DNA of 64,000 nucleotides from Mesorhizobium escarrei (GTDB lineage Bacteria > Pseudomonadota > Alphaproteobacteria > Rhizobiales > Rhizobiaceae): the NCBI RefSeq assembly GCF_935825525.1, contig NZ_CAKXZT010000160.1, positions 1 through 64,000 of the forward strand, given 5' to 3'. Of this stretch, positions 51,213 to 60,180 are shown piece after piece. The position numbers and the translations under genes are program-made. The notes under the pieces were generated by a model, which saw only the letters and a list, made by a program, of their open reading frames with translations, was not told the origin of the DNA and did no database searches. The stretch's first letter is position 1. Every line of letters begins with the position of its first letter.

Positions 51213-52070
51213 TCAGTTTACGAAGTCGGTCAGGGTCTCGATTCCGATCGTGCGGTACATCGAGCGGACATAGTCGTAGTCCGAGTCCCTGACATCGGTC
51301 AGGAAGTAGCCGCCCTTGAATTTCTGGTTGTCCTCGCCTGTCAGGATCGCTTTCATCAGCTCGTTGCCATTCTTCGCAAAGGCATCGCGGATCTTGACGA
51401 ACACGTCGTCTGAAATGTCCTTGCGGGCGACAAGAATGTCGTTCGGCAGATCACGGCCCCGTGCGATGACCGAGAAGGCAACGCCGGGGAACGCTTCCCG
51501 GACCGAGTTCAGATAACCGAAATTCAAGCCGATAGCGGCGATGTCGCCGCGGATGAGAGCTTCAGCTGCGATGTTGCGCGATATGATCACCGGTTCGTAA
51601 TCGGTGGCATATTTCAGGTTGAAATCGGCCAGCGCCTGGGCAGGGCCGAGGTGCTGCGAGGTCGAGCCGACCGAGCCGAATGCGACCTTCTTGCCCTTCA
51701 GGTCCTCAACCGAACGGATCGGGCCATTCGCCAGCACGGCGATCTGAGCGAAATAGTCGGGGCGCTGCCAGGCGACGACAATCTTCGGCTGGCTTAACTC
51801 CTTCATGACCACGTATTCTGCAGGTCCGGTCAGGACAAGATCGACCTGCCCGGAATTCATCGCTTCGACGGCGGTGGTCCGCGAACTGACCGGAAACAGC
51901 TCGACATCCAGGCCGGTCGCCTTTTCAAGAGCGGTCTGGAAAGCGCCGAATTCCTGCTGAAGAGACTCCAGCCCCTCCATGTCGGTTACCGCGAATTTCA
52001 CCGGCTCCGCAAAGACTGGAAGAGCGGAGGCAAGCGTCAGGGCGAGTGCGGTTGCGATGGTGCGGATCAT
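51213..52070 (-). CDS. phnD: Phosphonate-binding periplasmic protein
   Basis: A 285-residue substrate-binding protein. The signal peptide MIRTIATALALTLASALPVF precedes a PhnD-like core: KFAVTDMEGLESLQQEFGAF, NSGQVDLVLTGPAEYVVMKE and GKKVAFGSVGSTSQHLGPAQ. The STSQH segment contributes phosphonate contacts in this family. AAAGGA lies upstream of the ATG. Divergent from phnM, it is the first gene of the import operon. Related family members bind phosphite or phosphate, so the exact ligand may differ. Confidence 0.9.
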   Translation of the reverse strand: MIRTIATALALTLASALPVFAEPVKFAVTDMEGLESLQQEFGAFQTALEKATGLDVELFPVSSRTTAVEAMNSGQVDLVLTGPAEYVVMKELSQPKIVVAWQRPDYFAQIAVLANGPIRSVEDLKGKKVAFGSVGSTSQHLGPAQALADFNLKYATDYEPVIISRNIAAEALIRGDIAAIGLNFGYLNSVREAFPGVAFSVIARGRDLPNDILVARKDISDDVFVKIRDAFAKNGNELMKAILTGEDNQKFKGGYFLTDVRDSDYDYVRSMYRTIGIETLTDFVN

Positions 52071-52084
52071 CGTTTTTTCCTTTG

Positions 52085-52096
52085 CTGTATAGACAG
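52085..52096. promoter_or_regulatory. Candidate PhnF operator between phnD and phnM
   Basis: CTGTATAGACAG (52085-52096) has CTGT/ACAG arms and a TATAGAC core resembling the TGGTATAGACCA site reported for mycobacterial PhnF. It lies just upstream of phnD, in the region that would also control phnM-phnF. Confidence 0.45.
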
Positions 52097-52173
52097 GAAA
52101 CTGTTACCCGCTAACCGGTATACGCAGCAGATGACGTGCGCGTGACATCTTGTCGGCGCTACCGGCAGCCTTT

Positions 52174-52205
52174 GCTTTTTGAGGGATACGCTTTTTGAGG
52201 GATAC
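52174..52205 (+). repeat. Exact 16-base tandem duplication before phnM
   Basis: GCTTTTTGAGGGATAC occurs twice in a row (52174-52189 and 52190-52205). Each copy includes GAGG, so the second copy supplies the ribosome site of phnM and the first duplicates it. Confidence 0.85.
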
Positions 52206-52206
52206 T

Positions 52207-53388
52207 GTGGACTGGCACATCCAGGGTGGTCGCATCCTTACCGAACGGGGACTTGAAACCGCGGACCTGAGCATTACCGGCGGGATACTGTCAGAGCTGC
52301 GGGCGGCGCATGCGTCCATAATCGATGCCGGTGGTCTGCTCGTGCTTCCGGGGATCGTCGATATTCACGGCGACGGCTTCGAGCGCCAGATCATGCCGCG
52401 GCCGGGTGTCCGCTTCGACACCGCGCTGGCGCTCAGAGATACGGACCGCCAGCTTGTCGCCAATGGCGTAACCACGGCCTTTCACGGCGTCACAGTGTCA
52501 TGGGAGCCTGGACTTCGCTCGCTCGACGCTGCCAAACAGTTGATCGACGCGGTCTGCGATCTCCGCGACACTCTTGGCTGCGATACGCGTCTGCATCTGC
52601 GCTGGGAGAGCTTCGCGCTTGATCAGATGGCGCAGGTCGTACGATGGCTCTCGCTTTCGCCACGACCGATCATCGCCGTCAACGATCATACGACGGGGTC
52701 GGTGCTGAACGGCACGATCGCCCGCAAGATCGGCCAGATGGCGGAGCGGTCCGGCTTGAGCCGCGAGCAATATATGACGTTGCTTGGCCAGATTTGGTCT
52801 CGCCGGGCCGAGGTTGAGATCGCGATCGGGAAGCTGGCCGCGACTGCGCGGGCCAATGGCAATGTGCTTCTTGCCCATGACGAAGCGTCTCCCGAGGAAC
52901 GCATGTATTTTCGCGCCCTCGGCGCAAAGGCCTCGGAATTTCCGCTGACGCTCGAAACAGCCAGGGCGGCGCGGCAAATGGGGGAGGACGTGATCCTCGG
53001 CGCGCCCAACGTCGTGCGCGGCGGCAGCCATAATGGAGCGCTAAATGCCACCGAGGCCGTCAGAGCCGGGCTTTGCACGGTGTTGACCAGCGATTACCAC
53101 TACCCTTCGCCTCTGCATGCAGCCTTCAGGCTGTCTTCGCCAGGTGCCGGCGACTTCCCCTTGATCTGGAATCTGGTCTCGGCAAACCCTGCCCGGGTAG
53201 CCGGCCTCGACGATCGCGGCTCGCTTGTTGCCGGCCGCCGGGCGGATCTGATCCTGGTCGATGCAAGCGATCCAGAGCATCCGCGTGTGGTGGCCACCAT
53301 GGTCCATGGACAAATTGTCTATTGCTCCGGGCTCTCCCGCACAGACCGACGGTCTGCACAGCGGTCGCCGGTGGACAAGGTTTCATGA
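52207..53388 (+). CDS. phnM: Alpha-D-ribose 1-methylphosphonate 5-triphosphate diphosphatase
   Basis: A 393-residue amidohydrolase-fold enzyme that removes diphosphate in the C-P lyase pathway. Metal ligands appear in PGIVDIHGDGFERQIMPRPG, IAVNDHTTGS, VLLAHDEASPEE and VLTSDYHYPSPLHA, matching PhnM. The GTG at 52207 follows GAGG at seven bases; an upstream TTG at 52195 is less likely. It ends in an ATGA overlap with phnF. The other C-P lyase genes (phnGHIJKL) are not in the window, so its partners are elsewhere or absent. Confidence 0.9.
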   Translation: MDWHIQGGRILTERGLETADLSITGGILSELRAAHASIIDAGGLLVLPGIVDIHGDGFERQIMPRPGVRFDTALALRDTDRQLVANGVTTAFHGVTVSWEPGLRSLDAAKQLIDAVCDLRDTLGCDTRLHLRWESFALDQMAQVVRWLSLSPRPIIAVNDHTTGSVLNGTIARKIGQMAERSGLSREQYMTLLGQIWSRRAEVEIAIGKLAATARANGNVLLAHDEASPEERMYFRALGAKASEFPLTLETARAARQMGEDVILGAPNVVRGGSHNGALNATEAVRAGLCTVLTSDYHYPSPLHAAFRLSSPGAGDFPLIWNLVSANPARVAGLDDRGSLVAGRRADLILVDASDPEHPRVVATMVHGQIVYCSGLSRTDRRSAQRSPVDKVS

Positions 53389-54170
53389 ACTTGGACACGA
53401 AAATTTCAACACCACACGAGCACAGCAGCAATCGCCTTCTGGCTTTTGACGGACTGGTCTTTCGGCCACGCAGCGATACGCCGATCTGGCAGCAGATCTA
53501 CGATCACATCTTCGCTCTGATCGAGAGCGGCAGTCTTGCGCCGGGCAGCCAACTTCCCGGAGAAACGCATCTGGCAGAGAAACTCGCCGTCACCCGCATT
53601 ACGCTTCGCCGGGCGCTGCAGCAGTTACAGCATGAGGGCCACCTCACCGCCCGCAAGGGCGTCGGTATCTTCGTGCGAAACCTGCCCTCGACTTTCACTG
53701 TTCGCGATGGACAGCGCTTTCTCGACAATTTCGAAGCCCACGGCCAGGAAATCGGCACCCGGACGCTGCTTATTGTCCGGGAACCGGCCGAACCGGCCGT
53801 GGCCGAGCGGTTGCGTCTCGCTCCTGACACCACCATTATCCGGCTGTGCCGGATCAGAACGTCGGACAAGCAGCCGGTTTACGTCAATACAAAATTCTTT
53901 CCGGCCGATCTCTTTCCCGACTTCGAGCAGAAATACGATGTGCGTCAGTCGGTGACCGATGTTTTCCGCGCGCATGGCATCGAGAATTACCGGCGGGCCG
54001 AGACGCGCATCAGTGGCGGCTTTGCATCCGCCGATGAAGCGGAAATCCTGCGGCTGACGCCCGGAACGCCAGTATTTCGCATCAATGCCGTCAACGAGGA
54101 CCGCAACGGCGTAGCAATCGAATGGACCCGCGGCTGCTGGCCGCTGACGTCTGTCGAATTCGTCTTCTGA
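53385..54170 (+). CDS. phnF: GntR/HutC-family transcriptional regulator, PhnF-type
   Basis: A 261-residue regulator. The winged helix-turn-helix is PIWQQIYDHIFALIESGSLA then LPGETHLAEKLAVTRITLRR, and the C-terminal UTRA effector domain runs from about residue 110 to 255 (RTLLIVREPAEPAVAERLRL). It overlaps phnM by four bases (ATGA), so it is co-expressed and probably controls the divergent phnDCE and phnMF units. A matching operator candidate lies at 52085-52096. It probably senses a phosphonate-pathway ligand; not provable from sequence. Confidence 0.88.
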   Translation: MNLDTKISTPHEHSSNRLLAFDGLVFRPRSDTPIWQQIYDHIFALIESGSLAPGSQLPGETHLAEKLAVTRITLRRALQQLQHEGHLTARKGVGIFVRNLPSTFTVRDGQRFLDNFEAHGQEIGTRTLLIVREPAEPAVAERLRLAPDTTIIRLCRIRTSDKQPVYVNTKFFPADLFPDFEQKYDVRQSVTDVFRAHGIENYRRAETRISGGFASADEAEILRLTPGTPVFRINAVNEDRNGVAIEWTRGCWPLTSVEFVF

Positions 54171-54274
54171 TTCTGGCGCATATCTGATTCTGGCGCATGT
54201 CGTCTTCACGTGGTCCGGCATGCGGTCGAGAAGCAACGCTGCGCCAGCCAAGCCGCCGATTGAAGCTGTCGATC

Positions 54275-54688
54275 TCAGTCATGGCCAACCCAGGGGTTGA
54301 CGATATTCAGCCCCGCAGCCTCGAAAGGGCTGGTGTCGCGTGTCGCGATCATGAAGCCGCGTGCGGCGGCTGTGGCGGCGATGTAGCCATCGGCCTTGCC
54401 GACCGCTTTGGCGTTCGCCGCCAGTTCGGCATAGGCTTGCGAAGCATCAAGGTCGAAGGGCAACACGCGCCCCGTGAAAAGCGGCAACACCTCCCGTTCC
54501 AGGCGTTCGTTCAGGGTCTCGCGGCGCTTGCCGGTAGGCAGCGCTGCGATACCGAAACGCAACTCGGCCACAGTAATGGCCGATAGATCGAGCGTTTCGA
54601 TAGCCTGCGCGTCGATCCACGCCACGACACGCGGGTCGGGCGCGAGCTTCCACGGCTCGGAAATCACGTTGGTGTCGACGAGGATCAT
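54275..54688 (-). CDS. fitB: Type II toxin, PIN-domain ribonuclease (FitB/VapC-type)
   Basis: A 137-residue PIN nuclease. The acidic metal site is formed by LVDTNVISEP (Asp5), ITVAELRFGIAAL (Glu), VGKADGYIAATAA and IATRDTSPFEAAGLNIVNPW. The pattern is that of FitB toxins. It overlaps the upstream antitoxin gene by four bases. Expression of free toxin would cut RNA and stall growth. The pair sits between the phosphonate and glycan regions, a common place for small mobile or stabilising modules. Confidence 0.88.
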   Translation of the reverse strand: MILVDTNVISEPWKLAPDPRVVAWIDAQAIETLDLSAITVAELRFGIAALPTGKRRETLNERLEREVLPLFTGRVLPFDLDASQAYAELAANAKAVGKADGYIAATAAARGFMIATRDTSPFEAAGLNIVNPWVGHD

Positions 54689-54939
54689 TCAAACCTCATC
54701 GGCTCGGCTGGGGTCTTGTCGCGGAGCTGTTGTATTGCGTCCACGTCTTCATCCGCAACTCCAGCCTCGCGGCCGATAGCAGCCAGGAGCGAGCCGAGCT
54801 TGACACGGCCTTCGGGCCTCGCCGTCTTCTCCAGGATGTCGCGGATTTCGGCTTCTGCGCTACGCCCGTGCATGGCTGCGCGCACCCGCAAGGCGCGGTG
54901 CACTTCGTCGGGCACGTTGCGGACTGTGATGGATGGCAT
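54685..54939 (-). CDS. fitA: Type II antitoxin, FitA/VapB-like ribbon-helix-helix protein
   Basis: An 84-residue antitoxin. SITVRNVPDEVHRALRVRAA is the DNA-binding ribbon-helix-helix, followed by HGRSAEAEIRDILEKTARPE and a toxin-binding C-terminus. The start at 54939 follows GAGGATT; longer frames upstream are not homologous. It overlaps fitB by four bases. A near-palindrome 36 bases upstream is the likely autoregulatory operator. Confidence 0.87.
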   Translation of the reverse strand: MPSITVRNVPDEVHRALRVRAAMHGRSAEAEIRDILEKTARPEGRVKLGSLLAAIGREAGVADEDVDAIQQLRDKTPAEPMRFE

Positions 54940-54974
54940 TGCTTGCGAATCCTCAGGTTGATTTACGTGCTTGC

Positions 54975-54992
54975 ATTGTACGCACGTGCAAT
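54975..54992. promoter_or_regulatory. Candidate FitA operator
   Basis: ATTGTACGCACGTGCAAT is an 18-base inverted repeat with 14 of 18 positions symmetrical, located just upstream of the antitoxin gene. FitAB-type complexes repress their own operon at such sites. Confidence 0.45.
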
Positions 54993-55130
54993 AATGGGCG
55001 CGACCCTTCATCGGGGCGCGGACCTCGCGCGGCGGACCAGCGATGGACATCTGCTGCCGCCAAGCCGGAGCGCGCCGGTTACGTCTGCCGCTGCTGTCAA
55101 CACGAGCAGGGCGCAGATGTCGGTCGGCGT

Positions 55131-55586
55131 TCAGACAGACACCACAAGCCGGTCGAGAAAAGGCCGCTGGCCGACAAGCAATTTTTCCCGGGCCATATCG
55201 AGGCCGAACCACCCTGCGCGATCGATCTCTGGAAAGGATTGCATGCGGCCGCTGCGCGGCGGCCATTCCATCTCGAACATGTTGCTGCGCAAGCTGCCGG
55301 CGTCGAAATCGCCTTCGACGCCGAAGGCCGTAATAAGCTTGCCGCCGCGCTGGCGCAGTTCCCCCAACGGAAGCAGCGCTCCCAAGAGCTCCCAGCCGGT
55401 TTCCTCCACAAATTCGCGACGCGCCGCAGCTTCCGGCTGTTCGTCGTCACCATACTCGCCCTTTGCAATCGACCAGGCGCCGAGATCGCGGCTTTGCCAG
55501 AATGGCCCGCCCGGATGGACAAGCAGCACCTGCAGTTCGTTTGGTGATCTTCGGTAAGGCAGGATGCCCGCACTTCTCTTCGCCAT
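55131..55586 (-). CDS. Nudix hydrolase
   Basis: A 151-residue Nudix protein. The complete box GX5EX7REUXEEXGU is GEYGDDEQPEAAARREFVEE followed by TGW. AKRSAGILPYRRSPNELQVL precedes it and a hydrophobic C-terminus follows. It hydrolyses a nucleoside diphosphate linked to another group; the substrate cannot be read. GAGGCG lies before the ATG. Members of this subgroup are often called NTP pyrophosphohydrolases. It stands alone between the toxin-antitoxin pair and the second glycan block. Confidence 0.87.
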   Translation of the reverse strand: MAKRSAGILPYRRSPNELQVLLVHPGGPFWQSRDLGAWSIAKGEYGDDEQPEAAARREFVEETGWELLGALLPLGELRQRGGKLITAFGVEGDFDAGSLRSNMFEMEWPPRSGRMQSFPEIDRAGWFGLDMAREKLLVGQRPFLDRLVVSV

Positions 55587-55680
55587 CGCCTCATGCCTCC
55601 GCCATCCAACCTGTTATCGCGGGCAGGCTGAACGGGACTGATGCGCCTCAATGGCAGATGCCGTTAGGCTCGAGATGACC

Positions 55681-56847
55681 TCAATTGATACTGGCCGCCG
55701 CCGCAAGTCGCTCATTCGGATTGCATTCGACTTCCCCAAGCGGTGGTTGTGACACTTCTGGAAGTCCATCCACGCTGGCCATTAGCTCCAGATACCGCTG
55801 AGCCGACGCGGCCCATTGAAATCGCGCCGCCCTTGCGCGACCGCGTGCGATCAAGTTGGTTCGGAGGCCTTCTTCGTGGATCAGGCGCATGAAACAATCG
55901 AACCATGCATTCTCATCGCAAGGTGATGCGTACAAAACCGCATCGCCGCCGATTTCGGGCAGGCTGGCACGGTCCGACATGACCACCGGACATCCCAGTG
56001 TCATAGCTTCGAGGGGCGGCAGTCCGAAACCCTCAACCAAGGAAGGGAACGCGAGGCATAGGGAATCGCGCAGAAGCGCGCCGAGTTCCGCGTCCGACCT
56101 TCTTCCCAGCCAAATGACGTTCGGCGATTTCTGGTCGCCGATGCTGGCGAAAACGCGGGACGTCGACGCGCCCACGACAACAATCTGCAGCCCCGCCGCG
56201 GCAAGTCGGTCGTGCATGCCGATGATCAAGCCGACATTCTTGTGCGGGATAGAACTGCCAAGCACGACGATCGTACCAGGGCCGGCCACTGCCAGCGTTT
56301 GTTCTGAGTGGCAAGGAGCCCATCGCAACGCATGTTCATGCCCATTGCCTACAATTTCGACCTTTGCCGCCGGGCACACGCCATAGCGCGCCAGTTCACC
56401 CGCAGAGTATTTCGACACCGTCGTAATCTTATGCGCGGCCCGGCCCAAGGCAGGAACCAAGGTGCGGTAAAGAAGCCGAAATGGAAAGGAATAGCTCTGC
56501 GGGCATGCCAGTGTATTGACGTCGTGAATGCACAGCACCTGCCGACGAACCGTCAGAGGGCCGGTATTGCAGAGGCTGAGCAGCCCGCCGCGAAGATAGG
56601 CCGGAAGCACAGCTTGTTCCCATAGATGCCCACCAAAGCTGCCGACAGTGCGGACACGGATCGCGGCCAAGGGCAATTTGTCAAGCGCCCCCGGCGGGAC
56701 CAGCAACTCGACCGTCAGATCCCGTGTCAAGGCAGCCTGCCCGACGATCAAGGCGTCCAGCGCCGAAACGATCTCGCGTGCGTAGCGCTGAACTCCGGTG
56801 GTCGGCTGCGCGAGAAAACGGCCGTTGATTGTCCAATGTCGTGTCAT
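55681..56847 (-). CDS. Glycosyltransferase family 4
   Basis: A 388-residue GT-B enzyme. It starts MTRHWTINGRFLAQPTTGVQ; RYAREIVSALDALI follows. The donor domain has VLGSSIPHKNVGLIIGMHDR and LAFPSLVEGFGLPPLEAMTL with GCPVVMSDRASLPEIGGDAV, the usual E-x7-E region. Its N-terminus is paralogous to the GT4 at 60181 (RRWTINGDFVALPPNGVARY). A longer start (TTG 56874) is possible; neither has a strong ribosome site. It is divergent from the hydrolase gene. Confidence 0.83.
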   Translation of the reverse strand: MTRHWTINGRFLAQPTTGVQRYAREIVSALDALIVGQAALTRDLTVELLVPPGALDKLPLAAIRVRTVGSFGGHLWEQAVLPAYLRGGLLSLCNTGPLTVRRQVLCIHDVNTLACPQSYSFPFRLLYRTLVPALGRAAHKITTVSKYSAGELARYGVCPAAKVEIVGNGHEHALRWAPCHSEQTLAVAGPGTIVVLGSSIPHKNVGLIIGMHDRLAAAGLQIVVVGASTSRVFASIGDQKSPNVIWLGRRSDAELGALLRDSLCLAFPSLVEGFGLPPLEAMTLGCPVVMSDRASLPEIGGDAVLYASPCDENAWFDCFMRLIHEEGLRTNLIARGRARAARFQWAASAQRYLELMASVDGLPEVSQPPLGEVECNPNERLAAAASIN

Positions 56848-57158
56848 CACAGGGTTTTTGGTCACCAGCGCCAAGCCTCAGTTCCACGACTTTGGACGAC
56901 CAGGACAGCAGGGTCATCCTGGCCTTTGGGACGTACCCGGTCGTTTGCCTCACAGGCTTCCCGGCAGCTCTCATCCGAATGGCGGGGCCAATCATGGGCG
57001 GTTACGCCAAATGTGTGAGGTTCTGTGTGGCGCGGTTTTGATAGACTGCGTTGGGCAGTGCGGCAGATCTCAATCGTCGTGCTCGAATGGATGTCAGACA
57101 GTTCAGCGAATGGAGTGATGCCGCAGATGTCTGGCGCAAAACAAGCAAGTTCGCGCTG
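56848..57158. other. Divergent intergenic region
   Basis: About 310 bases between two divergent genes. No gene supported apart from a possible N-terminal extension of the hydrolase (TTG at 57051, ATG at 57087). Confidence 0.4.
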
Positions 57159-58700
57159 ATGCAGCGGCCGTCCAATCCATCGCAACCAGGTTCCGTTGGA
57201 CGGGCCGTCGCCGCGACCAGACGTCTGTTGACAACCCTGGCATGCCTGCTGGGCATGACAGCTTCGTGCGCAGCGGATCTGCTCTGGGGGGTGAATGGCC
57301 ATCCCTTAAACGCCTATCCCGGGATATCGATCGAACAGCAACTAGACTATATCCGCGACCTCGGCATGAAGTCGTATCGCGTCAACATCTCCAGCGCCGA
57401 CAGCGCCACCAAACTTGCCGAACTGGTCAAGGCGGGCAAGGAGCGCGGAGTCCAGATCCTACCGGTAATCACGCCCGAGCTGGACCTAGACAATGGGACC
57501 GTCGATGACCTCTATGCGCAGGCCTACCATCTCGCGTCGACACTGGTATCCCGCTTCAAGGACGACATCCGCGTTTGGGAGCTTGGCAACGAGATGGAGA
57601 ATTACGCCATCTTGATGCCCTGCGAGATGCAGGACAGCGGAATGCAATACAACTGCTCCTGGGGCCCTGCCGGCGGCACCGAGACGTCCCACTATTTCAG
57701 TCCGCGCTGGGCAAAGGTAAGCGCAGTGCTGCGCGGTCTGTCGGATGCAACCATCGCAGTGGATCCGACCATAAGAAAAGCAATGGGAACGGCCGGCTGG
57801 GGTCACAGCGCAGCTTTCACCCGCATGCTGCAGGACGGCATCAGATGGGATATATCGGTCTGGCATCTTTACGAGGGCGACCCCGAGGACGTATTCAAGT
57901 TTCTGGCCACTCTCAGTCGTCCAATCTGGCTGACCGAATTCAACTACGCTGGTGGCAGCCAGAGGGGAGAAAGTCAGCAGGCGGACGGTCTCGTCCAGAC
58001 GATGACGCTACTGCGCCGATATCAATCCCCATATGGATTGGAAGCTGCCCATATCTACGAACTGCTCGACGAGCCATACTGGGCGCCAAGCTACGAGGCC
58101 TTCATGGGCCTCGTGCGCCTGAAGAAGCGCGGCGATGGGCTATGGGCGCCGAGCGGGCGAAAGCCCGCATACGATGCCGTAAAGAAGGCCATTGCGAACG
58201 GCAATGCAGGCTCGAGTTCGTCGACGGTCGCGAGGGAGAGCTTGCCGCCTGCCGACCAGACGTCGGTGCCCCCGGTTGCCGGCATCGGGGCGTTTCATCC
58301 CTGTTCGCTTGATGCGTTCGACAAGTCTGTCTTCAACCACGCCAACCAGATTGCATATGCTTACTGTCTGGTCCTGCGTCGCATGCCGTTGCCGACCGAG
58401 CAGTGGCGCGAGGTCGTCGCGATGAAGAAGGATCCCTCGATCGTTCCAATACTGACGAAGATGTTGCTTTCGGTCGAATTCAGGACCGACAATCAGCCAG
58501 TTGGTCTTGGAAATGCGCAATACGTCGCCATTCTCTATCGGACATTGCTGGGACGGGAGCCAGACGGCCAGGGTCTTTCTGATTACGTGTCGAAACTGGA
58601 CAGCGGGGGGGTGAGTAGAGAACAGATCGTGGCGGAATTCATCCATTCGCATGAGTTCCGCTCCAGACACACGGTTCTGTTTCCCAACGAGCCCCAATAG
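57159..58700 (+). CDS. Secreted clan GH-A-like glycoside hydrolase with C-terminal DUF4214 region
   Basis: A 513-residue protein with a basic N-terminus and hydrophobic segment RLLTTLACLLGMTASCAA that looks like a signal peptide. The TIM-barrel part has SIEQQLDYIRDLGMKSYRVN, the acid/base candidate in WELGNEMENYAIL and the nucleophile candidate in PIWLTEFNYAGGS, the clan GH-A arrangement. After a Ser-rich linker, the last 110 residues (YRTLLGREPDGQGLSDYVSK then SREQIVAEFIHSHEF) match DUF4214. It may trim the exported polysaccharide; substrate unknown. The start is uncertain (57051 TTG and 57087 ATG are in frame). Confidence 0.75.
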   Translation: MQRPSNPSQPGSVGRAVAATRRLLTTLACLLGMTASCAADLLWGVNGHPLNAYPGISIEQQLDYIRDLGMKSYRVNISSADSATKLAELVKAGKERGVQILPVITPELDLDNGTVDDLYAQAYHLASTLVSRFKDDIRVWELGNEMENYAILMPCEMQDSGMQYNCSWGPAGGTETSHYFSPRWAKVSAVLRGLSDATIAVDPTIRKAMGTAGWGHSAAFTRMLQDGIRWDISVWHLYEGDPEDVFKFLATLSRPIWLTEFNYAGGSQRGESQQADGLVQTMTLLRRYQSPYGLEAAHIYELLDEPYWAPSYEAFMGLVRLKKRGDGLWAPSGRKPAYDAVKKAIANGNAGSSSSTVARESLPPADQTSVPPVAGIGAFHPCSLDAFDKSVFNHANQIAYAYCLVLRRMPLPTEQWREVVAMKKDPSIVPILTKMLLSVEFRTDNQPVGLGNAQYVAILYRTLLGREPDGQGLSDYVSKLDSGGVSREQIVAEFIHSHEFRSRHTVLFPNEPQ

Positions 58701-58869
58701 TTAATGAACATTACTGGCCGCAAGGTTGTCGTTGGGCTTGGACAGCGGTCGAAACATGATGCTGGCAGTTCGCCATGAGCACCATCTTTGCGCATTGTCC
58801 TGTGGCCTGAGCGGTGCCCCGGCCGCCTTTTTCGCGACTACCGGAACGAGGCAACGCCAATTACGAGGA

Positions 58870-59775
58870 TCATACGTGCGGAACTCCGGGATGACGGATT
58901 GTGCCCATATCAAGAACATATTCGGGTTCGATACGCCCCGTCAGGACATGAATTATGGCAAGGATGTTGCCGCGCAGCCTTCCGCGGCGGTCGATGTAAG
59001 ACTCTGGCCGCACGCTGCGCACAAGGTTGGCGGCGACATTGCGCGCCATGAGCGGCAGAGCGAATGTAGCGGGCATGGTTCCCTTCTTGATCAGATAAAC
59101 CGGATTGACGATCTGCGAATATCCGAACCGCTCGCCGCTCATGCGCCCGGTCTTGATGCCAAGATGGATGCCGCGGATCGTACTCACCGCGACAACGCGC
59201 CCGCGTGACCTCAACTGGCTGGTGAAATCTATGTCTTCCTGCCAGCCGTAGAGAACCAGGCGCTCGTCGAAGCGCAGCTTGCCAATCTTGGCGGCCCGGA
59301 TGGACATGTTGCAACCATAGGCGCCAAGATGATCGACGACCTCGGGCCGTGGCGGCGGCTCCTGCTCCGACTGGTCGAGCGCCAGCATGGCGTCATCCCA
59401 CTCCAACCCCGCGTTGATGGCGCCGTCCTTGACCACTCTGCCCATTACCACAGCCCAGTCAACATGCTCCTGGAAAGCTCTCGTGACGCGCTCGAGATAG
59501 TCGTCGGCCGGCACGAAATCGTCGTCGAAGAAGGTGACGACATCGAAACGCCCGCTTGCGTGGTCGAGCGCGCTGTTGCGTTGCGCGCATAGCCCCTTCT
59601 TCCCGAAGACAAGGGAAACCGGAAAGCAACTTGTCTCAGGAAGTTCGACATGCGTGGCATCGGGCGCTGAAACGACGACTTCGCCAGGTGGCTGCGTCTG
59701 GCGCTGCAGATGCAATAGCAGTCGGCCAAGTTGGCTGCCGCGGCCAAGGGTTGGAATGATCACGACGAGTTTCAT
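58870..59775 (-). CDS. Glycosyltransferase family 2
   Basis: A 301-residue GT-A enzyme. KLVVIIPTLGRGSQLGRLLL starts it, VTFFDDDFVPADDYLERVTR holds the metal-binding DDD, and LYGWQEDIDFTSQLRSRGRV carries the catalytic-base region (ED). It then has a C-terminal membrane-associating part. The ATG at 59775 is preceded only by a weak GGA; a TTG at 59799 is in frame. It converges on the hydrolase gene. Its role is presumably to add a sugar to the same glycan. Confidence 0.82.
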   Translation of the reverse strand: MKLVVIIPTLGRGSQLGRLLLHLQRQTQPPGEVVVSAPDATHVELPETSCFPVSLVFGKKGLCAQRNSALDHASGRFDVVTFFDDDFVPADDYLERVTRAFQEHVDWAVVMGRVVKDGAINAGLEWDDAMLALDQSEQEPPPRPEVVDHLGAYGCNMSIRAAKIGKLRFDERLVLYGWQEDIDFTSQLRSRGRVVAVSTIRGIHLGIKTGRMSGERFGYSQIVNPVYLIKKGTMPATFALPLMARNVAANLVRSVRPESYIDRRGRLRGNILAIIHVLTGRIEPEYVLDMGTIRHPGVPHV

Positions 59776-60180
59776 GCGCAATCCAGCTAGAGGCGACAAG
59801 GGCGATTTCGCTGCGACGGTAAGCCCTGGGATGGGGGCCGACAGCCTGTTAAAAAGGGGGCTGCGGGGCTAATCTGGCGCTACTGCCTGCCTCGATGGGT
59901 GTAGCAACGCCATCTTCGGGTCGCATGCCTCTCCTTTGGGCTTAGCGGCCGCGCAGGGTTCGCAGCCGTCCACGACTAGCGCTCGCAGGGTGAACGCCTC
60001 ACGCGGCCGGACAGGTGGCACGGCCAATTTCATTTCAATGTCACGGGCATGGCTCTGCTCCGTCAGCAAGCGCGAGGGCAGTGCGGACCTCGGATTAACG
60101 CCAAGGGATAAGCTCATACTTCGAAGGTGCAGAGGTTCGCACTGTCTCCAGGGTGCTAGGTTGAATATGGATCACGCGAC
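59776..60180. other. Divergent promoter region of two glycosyltransferase genes
   Basis: About 400 bases between divergent GT2 and GT4 genes, without a supported gene. No consensus element was recognised. Confidence 0.4.
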
